Shown piece after piece: positions 8,619 to 16,975 of a stretch of DNA of 64,000 nt. Under the pieces are notes generated by a model. That model saw only the letters and a program-made list of their open reading frames with translations. It did not search any database and had not been told where the DNA came from. Position 1 is the first letter of the stretch. Every line of letters begins with the position of its first letter. The position numbers were made by a program, and so were the translations under genes. The DNA is from Marinicella gelatinilytica (GTDB taxonomy: Bacteria > Pseudomonadota > Gammaproteobacteria > Xanthomonadales > Marinicellaceae), in NCBI RefSeq assembly GCF_026410405.1, contig NZ_JAPMLN010000015.1:22958-86957 (forward strand), given 5' to 3'.

Positions 8619-10379
8619 ATGACCTTATTTAAAGTTCTGTCTTACGCCAAAGCTTTTAAACGTCAGGCCATCTGGGCGTCAATCTGCTCGGTGGTCAATA
8701 AATTATTTGATATTGCCCCGGAAATTCTGATTGGTATTGCCATTGATGTGGTGATTCAAAAAGAAGACTCCTTTGTTGCCCGAATGGGCGTGGTAGAGCC
8801 TCAGCATCAGTTATTTTTATTGGGTTTTTTAACCTTACTAATTTGGTTTGGTGAGTCTCTATTTCAGTTTTTATACCTTAAAAATTGGCGCGAACTGGCA
8901 CAGAAAATTCAACACCGTTTCCGCGTGGATAGTTATCGTCACATTCAAAATATGGATATGGCGTTTTTTGAAGAGCAACCCAGTGGTCGCTTAACAGCGA
9001 TTCTTAATGATGATGTTAATCAATTGGAGCGCTTTCTTAATGTGGGTGCCAACGATATTTTGCAGGTATTGACGTCGGTATTGGCCGTGGGTGCGGTGTT
9101 TTTTGTGTTATCCCCAAAATTAGCATTATTGGCTTTTACTCCAATTCCGCTGATAATTTTCGGTGCCTTTTATTTTCAAAGAAAAGCCGAACCTTTATAT
9201 ACCAAAGTACGTTCCACCGCAGGCAAATTGGCTGCAGCCATTAACACCAACATTACCGGCATTGCCACCATTAAAAGCTTCACCAAAGAACAATACGAAC
9301 AACAACGTATCAGTGCCATCAGCGAAGACTACGTTAATGCCAACAAAGCCGCCATTAAAGTCAGCTCTGCATTTACTCCGGTGATTCGGATGGCTATTTT
9401 AATGGGCTTTTTGGCCACCTTTATAATTGGTGGTTTGGATACTTTGAAGGGTGATTTGGCTGTGGGTGCTTATGGTGTACTGGTGTTCTTGACTCAGCGA
9501 TTATTATGGCCTTTTAGGAGTTTAGCCATCACCATGGATTTATACGAGCGTGGCATGGCTTCAGCGCGACGCATTCTTAATTTATTGGATCAACCAATCA
9601 CCATTCGTTCAAGCAAAGAGGCTAAACAGATTTCACTGAGCGGTGATATCTGCTTTGCCGACATTAAATTCACCTATCCCGGTCAGCACACGGCTGCTGT
9701 ACGTGACATTAACGTTCATATCAAAGCCGGTCAAACCGTGGCCTTTGTCGGTCAAACCGGTTCCGGTAAAAGCACCCTTATTAAGTTATTGATGCGCTAC
9801 TATCATACTGATACAGGCAGTCTATGTGTGGACAACCACCTCATTGACACTATTGATCTCAAATATTTACGTGCTCAAATCGGACTGGTTTCGCAAACCA
9901 CCTTTTTATTCAATGACAGTATTTATACCAATATCCTCTATGGTAACCCAAGTGCCGATGAGTCAGCAGTTTATCAAGCAGCCAAACAAGCCGAAGCACA
10001 TGGATTTATCAGCGCCCTTCCCCAAGGCTACAACACCAAAGTCGGTGAACAAGGCAGTAAATTATCCGGTGGACAGATTCAACGCATAGCTTTGGCTCGG
10101 GCTCTGTTAAAAGACCCACCGATAATGGTTTTAGATGAAGCCACATCGGCGGTAGACAACGAAACCGAAGCCGCTATTCAAAAGTCACTGACAAACATCG
10201 GTCATGGACGAACGGTTATTGTGATTGCCCATCGACTGTCGACTGTGGTCAACGCAGATTGCATATATGTCATGGATCAAGGGCAAATTATCGAATCCGG
10301 TGATCATCAGACACTCTTAAATCAAAATGGTCGCTATCAAAACCTATGGGCGATTCAAACCGGCGCTATGCGTTCATAA
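8619..10379 (+). CDS. ABC transporter, fused permease and ATP-binding protein (exporter type)
   Basis: A 586-residue half-transporter of the MsbA/lipid and multidrug exporter superfamily, expected to work as a homodimer in the inner membrane. Residues about 1-310 form the six-helix membrane domain. The nucleotide-binding domain has Walker A GQTGSGKST (about 377-385), the signature LSGGQ (about 481), Walker B IMVLDEATS (about 500-508) and the H-loop in VIAHRLST. The substrate cannot be told from the sequence. It follows the DUF3301 gene by 2 bases and its stop overlaps the convergent LysE-family gene by 6 bases. Confidence 0.9.
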   Translation: MTLFKVLSYAKAFKRQAIWASICSVVNKLFDIAPEILIGIAIDVVIQKEDSFVARMGVVEPQHQLFLLGFLTLLIWFGESLFQFLYLKNWRELAQKIQHRFRVDSYRHIQNMDMAFFEEQPSGRLTAILNDDVNQLERFLNVGANDILQVLTSVLAVGAVFFVLSPKLALLAFTPIPLIIFGAFYFQRKAEPLYTKVRSTAGKLAAAINTNITGIATIKSFTKEQYEQQRISAISEDYVNANKAAIKVSSAFTPVIRMAILMGFLATFIIGGLDTLKGDLAVGAYGVLVFLTQRLLWPFRSLAITMDLYERGMASARRILNLLDQPITIRSSKEAKQISLSGDICFADIKFTYPGQHTAAVRDINVHIKAGQTVAFVGQTGSGKSTLIKLLMRYYHTDTGSLCVDNHLIDTIDLKYLRAQIGLVSQTTFLFNDSIYTNILYGNPSADESAVYQAAKQAEAHGFISALPQGYNTKVGEQGSKLSGGQIQRIALARALLKDPPIMVLDEATSAVDNETEAAIQKSLTNIGHGRTVIVIAHRLSTVVNADCIYVMDQGQIIESGDHQTLLNQNGRYQNLWAIQTGAMRS

Positions 10380-11015
10380 CACCAAGGTAAAAAACATGAA
10401 AGCTGCCAAGAACACAAAGACCAAAATGCTAAACCAATCCATCATGACTTTATAACGCGGATTGGTCATTTGTTTTTGACCGAGCTGAGCAGTCAACCAT
10501 GCCACCAGAGCAAATGCAGCGAAACTGCATACAATAAAAATAACCGCCAACAAAACAATGCGAAGCTGATAGCCGGCAACATCTAATTGTGCGAACTGGG
10601 GAAAGAAAGCCAAAAAAAACAGCAACACTTTGGGGTTGCTGATGTTCATAATAATACCACGCCAAAACCGCGATCGATTTTGATTGGATACCAATACCTG
10701 CGCTGAACCCGCCGCACCATTTTGAGAAACCGATGCGTGCCGCTCTTTAAAAGTCATCCAGGCTAAATATAATAGATATAACATACCGAATGTGGCCATC
10801 AACCGCATGGCACCGGGCATCGCGATAATTAAGGCTGAAACGCCTAACAATAAGAGTAAAGTATGAAACCAGACACCTGTAACCAGTCCGGAGATAAATA
10901 ATAAGGCGGGTTTCAGACCTTCACGGGCTGACAGGGTAATCACCATTAACATATCGGGACCCGGTGTGAAGGCCAGAATCAAGGAAGCTAAAGCAAAACC
11001 CAGGTATAAGGACAA
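10374..11015 (-). CDS. LysE family amino-acid exporter
   Basis: A 213-residue inner-membrane carrier of the LysE/RhtB family, which exports amino acids or their derivatives. The start has the family motif FTPGPDML (about residues 16-23), and five to six hydrophobic helices follow with the conserved NPKVLLFF (about residues 127-134). It is the last gene of the dksA-prfB-lysS-PilZ-lysE run, 7 bases after the PilZ stop. The exported substrate is unknown. The end overlaps the convergent ABC exporter gene. Confidence 0.88.
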   Translation of the reverse strand: MSLYLGFALASLILAFTPGPDMLMVITLSAREGLKPALLFISGLVTGVWFHTLLLLLGVSALIIAMPGAMRLMATFGMLYLLYLAWMTFKERHASVSQNGAAGSAQVLVSNQNRSRFWRGIIMNISNPKVLLFFLAFFPQFAQLDVAGYQLRIVLLAVIFIVCSFAAFALVAWLTAQLGQKQMTNPRYKVMMDWFSILVFVFLAAFMFFTLVL

Positions 11016-11022
11016 AGCTTAT

Positions 11023-11370
11023 TCAGTAGTCTATTGGCTCAACTTCATGGACATAGTCGCCCAACAATTGCCATAGGGCCACCTGTTTGTCTTCAGGAAT
11101 GGCGATGAAATGTAGCCCCAGTTGATTGTTATCAATACGGGTTACTTTTGAGGACACATGGATGTTGAGCGTTTCATTGACCACAATTTCTAAGATACAA
11201 ATGGACTCTAAGCTGATATCTCTTACCGATTTATCTTCTATCAGCTCCACCAAAATTCCAGTGGCTGAAATATTGATAACGCGGGTTACATAAGAATGAC
11301 CGTTAAAAAGCAATAAACAAGATGCATCCATCTTCTTTCTGGCGTACCTAACATCTTGGCGATTGTCCAT
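11023..11370 (-). CDS. PilZ domain protein (probable c-di-GMP receptor)
   Basis: A 115-residue single-domain protein. Both halves of the c-di-GMP binding signature are visible: RxxxR at residues 4-8 (RQDVR) and an N-x-S-x-x-G motif (NISATG) about 30 residues later. PilZ proteins bind cyclic di-GMP and adjust motility, adhesion or polysaccharide output. It sits 22 bases after lysS and 7 bases before the LysE-family gene, in the same orientation. The effector target is unknown. Confidence 0.85.
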   Translation of the reverse strand: MDNRQDVRYARKKMDASCLLLFNGHSYVTRVINISATGILVELIEDKSVRDISLESICILEIVVNETLNIHVSSKVTRIDNNQLGLHFIAIPEDKQVALWQLLGDYVHEVEPIDY

Positions 11371-11392
11371 AACTAACCTCTAAAAAATTCTA

Positions 11393-12874
11393 TCACTCTG
11401 GCTTCATATAGGGAAATAACAATACATCACGTATAGAAGCCGAATCTGTGAACAACATCACTAAACGGTCAATGCCGATGCCTTCTCCGGCCGTTGGCGG
11501 CATGCCATACTCTAAAGCCCGAACATAATCTTTATCATAATGCATGGCTTCATCATCACCGGCTTCCAGATTGGCCACCTGTTGGTGGAACCGTTCTGCT
11601 TGGTCTTCCGGATCATTTAATTCAGAAAAACCATTGGCTATTTCATGACCACTAATAAACAACTCAAATCGGTCAGTAAATTCCGGATTATCATCGGAAC
11701 GACGCGATAAGGGCGATATCTCTATTGGATATTGTGTCACAAAAGTGGGCTGAATAAGTTTATCTTCCACATAAATATCGAACAATTCTGCAATCAAATG
11801 CCCTTTTGAGGCGTTTTTATCGTAACCAATACCCTGTTGTTCGAAGTAATTTTGTAATTGTGACAAATTATTACACTTTTCCTGTGTTAAATCGGGGCTA
11901 TATTTGACCACTAAATCCGTCATGGTTTCTCGAGCAAACGGCTTTGAAAAATCCAACTCTATACCTTGATAGGGAACCACTGTCTTACCAAGTACAGTTT
12001 CTGCTAAATGCTTGAACAGGATTTCGGTTAAATCCATGAGGTCAAGGTAGTCACTATACGCCCAATAAAACTCCATCATGGTGAATTCAGGGTTATGTTT
12101 TGTTGAGACACCCTCGTTTCTAAAATTTCGATTAATCTCAAAAACTTTCTCAAAACCACCCACCACCAAACGCTTCAAAAATAACTCTGGTGCCACCCGT
12201 AGATAGAGCTCCAGATCAAGCGCATTATGATGCGTGGTAAATGGTTTTGCCGCTGCACCACCCGGTATAACATGCATCATGGGTGTTTCCACTTCCAAAA
12301 AGTCATGTTTTTCCATAAATCGACGCAGTTCTGATATTAATTTAGAACGGGTTTTAAATACCTGTGCCGAATCAGCGTTCATGATTAAATCCACATACCG
12401 GCGTCTATAGCGGGTTTCCTGATCAGATAATCCGTGAAATTTTTCCGGCAAGGGGCGCAGTGATTTTGTCACCAAATGTAAGGAATGTACTTTGACGCTT
12501 AATTCGTTGGTTTTGGTTTTAAAGAGGACGCCTTCTCCGGCAATGATGTCACCAACATCCCACCCTTTGAATGCCTCAAATGTGTCTTCACCGACACTAC
12601 TCAGTTGCACAAACAACTGAATATCTCCGGAGACATCACGCAACACCGCAAAACCACCTTTACCGAACAAACGTTGACTCATCATACGACCAATGACCTT
12701 AACAGGCACATCTTTTTCAGCCAATGTGTCTTTATCGTATTGATCATACAAAGTGTGTAACTTCGCTGCCACATGGCTACGTCTAAACTGATTCGGAAAA
12801 GCCACTTCTTGCTGCTCACGAATGTGTTGAAGCTTTTGACGTCGTTCGGTAATTAATTTATTTTCTTCACTCAT
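11393..12874 (-). CDS. lysS: lysine--tRNA ligase, class II
   Basis: Cytosolic class IIb aminoacyl-tRNA synthetase charging tRNA-Lys. The 493 residues compare with about 505 in E. coli. The N-terminal OB-fold anticodon-binding domain spans about residues 55-150. Motif 2 is visible in FRNEGVSTKHNPEF and motif 3 in GIGIDRLVMLF near the C-terminus. It lies 16 bases after prfB, the same prfB-lysS order as in E. coli, and 22 bases before the PilZ gene. Confidence 0.96.
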   Translation of the reverse strand: MSEENKLITERRQKLQHIREQQEVAFPNQFRRSHVAAKLHTLYDQYDKDTLAEKDVPVKVIGRMMSQRLFGKGGFAVLRDVSGDIQLFVQLSSVGEDTFEAFKGWDVGDIIAGEGVLFKTKTNELSVKVHSLHLVTKSLRPLPEKFHGLSDQETRYRRRYVDLIMNADSAQVFKTRSKLISELRRFMEKHDFLEVETPMMHVIPGGAAAKPFTTHHNALDLELYLRVAPELFLKRLVVGGFEKVFEINRNFRNEGVSTKHNPEFTMMEFYWAYSDYLDLMDLTEILFKHLAETVLGKTVVPYQGIELDFSKPFARETMTDLVVKYSPDLTQEKCNNLSQLQNYFEQQGIGYDKNASKGHLIAELFDIYVEDKLIQPTFVTQYPIEISPLSRRSDDNPEFTDRFELFISGHEIANGFSELNDPEDQAERFHQQVANLEAGDDEAMHYDKDYVRALEYGMPPTAGEGIGIDRLVMLFTDSASIRDVLLFPYMKPE

Positions 12875-12890
12875 GATTATCGTGTCTCGG

Positions 12891-13986
12891 TTAAACCCCT
12901 TGTTTTAAACTGGCTTCAATAAACTTATCCAAATCACCATCAAGAACGGCTTGGGTGTTGGTGTTTTCTACGCCGGTACGGAGGTCTTTAATACGTGATT
13001 GATCCAGTACATAGGATCGAATTTGACTACCCCAACCAATATCAGATTTGTCGTCTTCCACGGATTGTGACTGTTCGTTTCGTTTTTGCATTTCCAATTC
13101 GTACAACCGTGATTTTAATTGTTTCATGGCAGCGGCTTTATTTTGGTGTTGTGATCGACCATTTTGACACTGTACCACGGTGTTGGTTGGTAAATGAGTA
13201 ATACGCACAGCCGATTCAGTTTTATTAACGTGCTGACCACCGGCACCGGATGAACGATAAACATCAATGCGTAAATCAGCGGGGTTTATATCCACTTCAA
13301 AGTCATCATCCACTTCAGGTGAAACAAAAACCGCCACAAAACTTGTATGACGTTTATTATTAGAATCAAAAGGAGATTTTCGCACCAGCCGGTGAACCCC
13401 GGTTTCGCTGCGTAACCAGCCATAAGCATAATCACCTTCAACTCTAATGGTGGCAGATTTAATACCTGCCACATCACCGGCGGAGACTTCCATTAATTCG
13501 GCTTTCCAGCCACGAGATTCAAACCAGCGCAAATACATACGCAATACCATATTGGCCCAATCCTGTGCTTCGGTACCTCCGGAGCCGGATTGAATATCCA
13601 CAAAGGCATTATTGGCATCCATTTTGCCTGAGAACATTTTTTGGAATTCCATGCGTTCCACTTTTTGTTGAATGTCTGCCAGCATTTTCACCACTTCCTG
13701 GAAACTATCAGCGTCTTCTTCCTCATCCACCAAACCCAAGAATTCCTCGGTATCAGTTAAGGCAAGTTGCAAATCATCCAAAGTGGAAACCACATGGTCT
13801 AAAAGAGCCCGTTCCTTGGACAGACTTTCGGCTTTTTCCTGATTATTCCAGACATCAGGGTTCTCTAATTCTAAATCAACTTCTTCTAAACGTTCTTTCT
13901 TACCATCATAGTCAAAGATACCTCCTCAACGCATCGACACGTTGTCTGAAGTCATCAATTTGAGCCTCTTGCGGGGCAGTTTCCAT
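12891..13986 (-). CDS. prfB: peptide chain release factor 2, made by programmed +1 frameshift
   Basis: RF2 recognises UGA and UAA and releases the finished peptide. Translation starts at ATG 13986, reads 24 codons to CTT (13917-13915), meets an in-frame TGA (13914-13912), then continues in the +1 frame from GAC (13913-13911) to 12891. The joined product is 364 residues, against 365 in E. coli. Domains are complete: the SPF stop-codon motif (RKSPFDSN) and the GGQ peptidyl hydrolysis motif ([12 protein letters not shown]). An automatic start at 13793 would lose about 64 N-terminal residues. The gene starts 3 bases after the dksA stop, with an AGGA ribosome site inside the dksA end. Autoregulation through RF2 level is established for this frameshift in E. 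coli. Confidence 0.95.
13911..13926 (-). promoter_or_regulatory. prfB: prfB programmed +1 frameshift site
   Basis: Read on the minus strand the site is AGGAGG-TAT-CTT-TGA-C. It has the three canonical elements: an internal Shine-Dalgarno-like AGGAGG (13926-13921), the slippery CTT codon, and a UGA stop followed by C, which is a poor termination context. This is the standard RF2 autoregulation site; when RF2 is scarce, the ribosome shifts and makes full-length protein. Confidence 0.95.
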
Positions 13987-13989
13987 AAA

Positions 13990-14448
13990 TTATCCTTCGC
14001 GGGTTATTTTTTGTTTGAGTTCCCAACGCTCTTGGGCATCAATACACAACGTAGCAATGGGTCTGGCAATGAGACGTGGTAAACCAATTTCTTCATCAGT
14101 CTCTTCACAGTAGCCATAATCACCGGATTGAATCCGGTCCAATGCCTTATTGACTTTTTTCAGTAATTTACGGTACCGATCTCGGGTTCTTAATTCAAAG
14201 GTATTCTCAGTTTCTCTGGAGGCCCTTTCAGCTTCATCACTGATATCTCTGGCTTCAGAACGTAAATTGGCAATGGTCTCATTAGACTCATTCAGCAATT
14301 CTTCTTTCCATTGTTCGATTCTGCGACGAAAATATTCAATGTGCTTATCACACATGTATTCTTCTTTTTCAGTGGGCACATAGCCTTCTGGTAATTCTAA
14401 CTTAGGGGTATAACCTTCAGGTAAGTCGTTAATACTTCTTTCAGCCAT
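13990..14448 (-). CDS. dksA: DksA/TraR-family RNA polymerase factor with a non-canonical zinc finger
   Basis: A 152-residue DksA homologue; DksA enters the RNA polymerase secondary channel and works with ppGpp. The ATG at 14448 is chosen because AGGAG lies 7 bases upstream and the length then matches E. coli (151). The coiled coil runs over about residues 25-105, with a tip reading DEAERAS where E. coli has DPVDRAA, so the key Asp74 position is Glu. The globular end has CEET and CIDA separated by 17 residues in place of two CxxC pairs, so half of the zinc ligands are missing. This CxxT-x17-CxxA pattern is the one described for the zinc-independent DksA2 of Pseudomonas. It opens the operon with prfB and lysS. 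Confidence 0.9.
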   Translation of the reverse strand: MAERSINDLPEGYTPKLELPEGYVPTEKEEYMCDKHIEYFRRRIEQWKEELLNESNETIANLRSEARDISDEAERASRETENTFELRTRDRYRKLLKKVNKALDRIQSGDYGYCEETDEEIGLPRLIARPIATLCIDAQERWELKQKITREG

Positions 14449-14595
14449 AATTGTCTCCTTTATATGCCACCGAATTTGGTGCACATGCTAAAATATGGAT
14501 TCATGGTTAATTTTCAATGCTGGATACAATCCATCACGTGTACAAATTAAGCCGAACTTTATACCTGAATCTGACCAAAAGAACAACTGTTTTTA

Positions 14596-14862
14596 ATGAT
14601 AAGATCACTATTCATTCAACTTTTGAAAGGCTACCAGTTGCTTATTAGCCCGTTTCTTGGCAACCGCTGCCGGTTTTATCCCAGCTGTTCAGAATACATG
14701 ATTATTGCGGTACAGAGATTTGGTATTTTTCGTGGCATGTGGCTCGGCTTTAAACGCCTCGGTCGATGTCATCCACTAACGGAAGGCGGGGTTGATCCAG
14801 TACCGGAATCAAAATCAACAAAACAAACAGAACCACCTAAAAACGAACAAGGCGCCAATTAA
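14596..14862 (+). CDS. yidD: membrane protein insertion efficiency factor YidD
   Basis: An 88-residue protein of the YidD family, which associates with the inner membrane and assists YidC/Sec-dependent insertion. The family core is intact: [19 protein letters not shown], then YPSCSEYM with conserved cysteines, and a C-terminal [13 protein letters not shown]. In most bacteria the gene lies in the rnpA-yidD-yidC cluster; here it stands alone between dksA (divergent) and a DUF885 gene (convergent). A 22-bp palindrome follows its stop. Confidence 0.92.
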   Translation: MIRSLFIQLLKGYQLLISPFLGNRCRFYPSCSEYMIIAVQRFGIFRGMWLGFKRLGRCHPLTEGGVDPVPESKSTKQTEPPKNEQGAN

Positions 14863-14873
14863 TACCCATTGTA

Positions 14874-14895
14874 GAGACAAGGCATGCCTTGTCTC
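14874..14895. repeat. palindromic dispersed element, copy 1
   Basis: A perfect 22-bp palindrome (GAGACAAGGCA and its complement, centre GCATGC) lies 12 bases after the yidD stop. Its 18-bp core recurs exactly at 39937-39954, and both copies are preceded by GTAG. There is no T run, so it is more like a REP-type element than a plain terminator, although it could end transcription of yidD or the convergent DUF885 gene. Confidence 0.75.
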
Positions 14896-14912
14896 TGTCT
14901 AATGTGCATTTA

Positions 14913-16820
14913 TCATTCCGATTTGTCAGCCATTTGTTCATTTATGGCCTGATTTACACGTTTTTTCAAAAGGCCCATCGGCACCGCACCACCGGTGAGA
15001 ATCCAATCGTGAAAATCTTTCATAGAGAAATCATCACCAAGTTGTTTTTGTGCATATTCTCGCAGTTTTAATATCTCAATCATGCCAAGTTTATAGCCCA
15101 AGGCTTGTCCCGGCCACACCATATAGCGTTCCACTTCAGCCACAGCATCCGATTCAACCACCGCGCCCACGGTTTTCATGTAATCGATGGCTTGCTCCCG
15201 ACTCCACTTTTTATGGTGTAATCCGGTATCCACCACCAAGCGTACGGCACGGAATAATTCTGCTTTTAAGCGGCCCACATCACTCATCGGATCATCTTCA
15301 TATTGACCCATTTCCTTGGCCAACAACTCTGCATATAAAGCCCAGCCTTCACTGTAGGCATTAAAAGAAGCGATTCGTCGCAATAACGGTAAATCATCTT
15401 GTGCCAAGTTGGTGGCAATCTGCCAATGGTGCCCGGGATTGGCTTCGTGATAGGTTAGGGTTTTCATCTCAAAAGTCGGCACAGCTGTAATGTCCCGCAA
15501 ATTAATCCAATAAATCCCCGGCTGACTGCCGTCAATACTGGGCGATGAATACATACCGCCGGGCGCAGAGGCCTCACGCGCTTTAGAGAAGGGCCTAACC
15601 TCAATGCCATAAGGCGGTGTTGAATTAAACATCGCCGCTAATTTCGGGGTAAATTCATCAATATAGCGATTCAAATCAGCAATCACATTCAATCGACCGG
15701 CATCACTGTCTTCATATAAATAAGCAGGATCCTGATTGACAGCCATTAGACGCTCTGCCACCGTGCCTTCGTCATAGTCTAGAGATTGAAGCAATACATC
15801 CAATTCCGAATTAATACGTGCAACCTCATCTAATCCCAATTGATGAATTTCATCTGGTGTTAAATCCGTATCTCCCAGGTTTTTAACCGCCTCCCGATAA
15901 TAGGCGGCACCATTGGGCTGTGCCCAGATTCCGGCCTCCGGTCGGGCTTTCATAACTAATTGTTGCTGTAAATGAATCATCAGGCCATACGAGCCATAAA
16001 CATTTTGTTCAATGGCCTGCTCGGCTTGCGCCAAGAGATCATCACGACGTTCAGCCGATACATCATTTATGTTCGGTAATTCTGTGCTTAAACGCAGATA
16101 CAGCGGATGTTCCTTGACCACGGGTGCCACAAAACTTTGCAACGCCTTAATGGCTTTTTCAACAATCACTTTCGGCGGTATCCAGTCCTGACTGACATCG
16201 GCATCGAGTTTCGCCACCAGCGACTGTACAAAACCGTCAAACGCTTCCAAACGCGCAATATAAGCCAACACATCCGCTTCGGATTGAAGCGGCTGATTGG
16301 TAACAATTTGATTGGGCACATCAATTAACGGCCCATTGATTTGATTCACTATAAACGGCGACAAACCCATCCAAGGATCAATATAACCAATCGAAAAATC
16401 ATCAGCCCCGCCATAATATCGATTAAGATGCATCATCACCGCTTTATTCTCCGCCGCCTGCCCTGTGTTGGTTTCCTGTGTTTCAATCTGTTTATTCAGT
16501 GCCCTGAACCCTTGTCGAAGTTGCTTGTCAGCATCCGGACTGTAATCACCTAATTTAGACTGAAAACCATCACCGGCCACGCTTTCATCAACCCCCAATA
16601 CCGTGGCATAAGTGGATCTGGCTGTTAACAGATTTTGTACGCTTTGCCGGTAATATCGTAATAATAACTGATCTGGTTTTTGAGCTTGTTGCTCACTTTC
16701 GACGGCTTTTGAATGTGCCTGCTCAGGCGCAACCCCGCTTGGACTGGAATTATCTGTCGTTGACTCACCTTGACAAGCTGTTAAACCTAAAACACACATT
16801 AAAGTAATTAGCAGACGCAT
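14913..16820 (-). CDS. DUF885 family lipoprotein, probable metallopeptidase-like
   Basis: A 635-residue protein with a lipoprotein signal peptide ending in LTAC (Cys16 as the lipidated residue), followed by a Ser/Thr/Gln-rich linker to about residue 45. The body matches DUF885. It contains the zinc-peptidase-like TYHEANPGHHWQ near residues 455-466, in which HEx3GHH resembles the HExxH metal site of gluzincin-type enzymes, and the family end motif PGQALGYKLGM. It is expected on the periplasmic side of a membrane, possibly degrading peptides. Substrate unknown. It is a single gene, convergent with yidD. Confidence 0.88.
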   Translation of the reverse strand: MRLLITLMCVLGLTACQGESTTDNSSPSGVAPEQAHSKAVESEQQAQKPDQLLLRYYRQSVQNLLTARSTYATVLGVDESVAGDGFQSKLGDYSPDADKQLRQGFRALNKQIETQETNTGQAAENKAVMMHLNRYYGGADDFSIGYIDPWMGLSPFIVNQINGPLIDVPNQIVTNQPLQSEADVLAYIARLEAFDGFVQSLVAKLDADVSQDWIPPKVIVEKAIKALQSFVAPVVKEHPLYLRLSTELPNINDVSAERRDDLLAQAEQAIEQNVYGSYGLMIHLQQQLVMKARPEAGIWAQPNGAAYYREAVKNLGDTDLTPDEIHQLGLDEVARINSELDVLLQSLDYDEGTVAERLMAVNQDPAYLYEDSDAGRLNVIADLNRYIDEFTPKLAAMFNSTPPYGIEVRPFSKAREASAPGGMYSSPSIDGSQPGIYWINLRDITAVPTFEMKTLTYHEANPGHHWQIATNLAQDDLPLLRRIASFNAYSEGWALYAELLAKEMGQYEDDPMSDVGRLKAELFRAVRLVVDTGLHHKKWSREQAIDYMKTVGAVVESDAVAEVERYMVWPGQALGYKLGMIEILKLREYAQKQLGDDFSMKDFHDWILTGGAVPMGLLKKRVNQAINEQMADKSE

Positions 16821-16915
16821 GGTTATTCCTGATTCTTAAAGCCATAGATAATAGTCCATCACCGTTTGTTAATCTATCATTTATTAATTTATAACAACAA
16901 GATTATTTTATTATT

Positions 16916-16934
16916 GTTAATCGTTCTCATTATC
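16916..16934 (+). promoter_or_regulatory. Fur-box-like site before the TonB receptor gene
   Basis: By my alignment the 19-bp stretch agrees with the consensus Fur box (GATAATGATAATCATTATC) at about 14 of 19 positions, with the right half TCATTATC perfect. It lies 42 bases before the ATG of the TonB-dependent receptor, a normal place for iron repression. Confidence 0.6.
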
Positions 16935-16975
16935 ACTATAATTCGCAACCTCTTAAAATTTATAAATTAAATACC

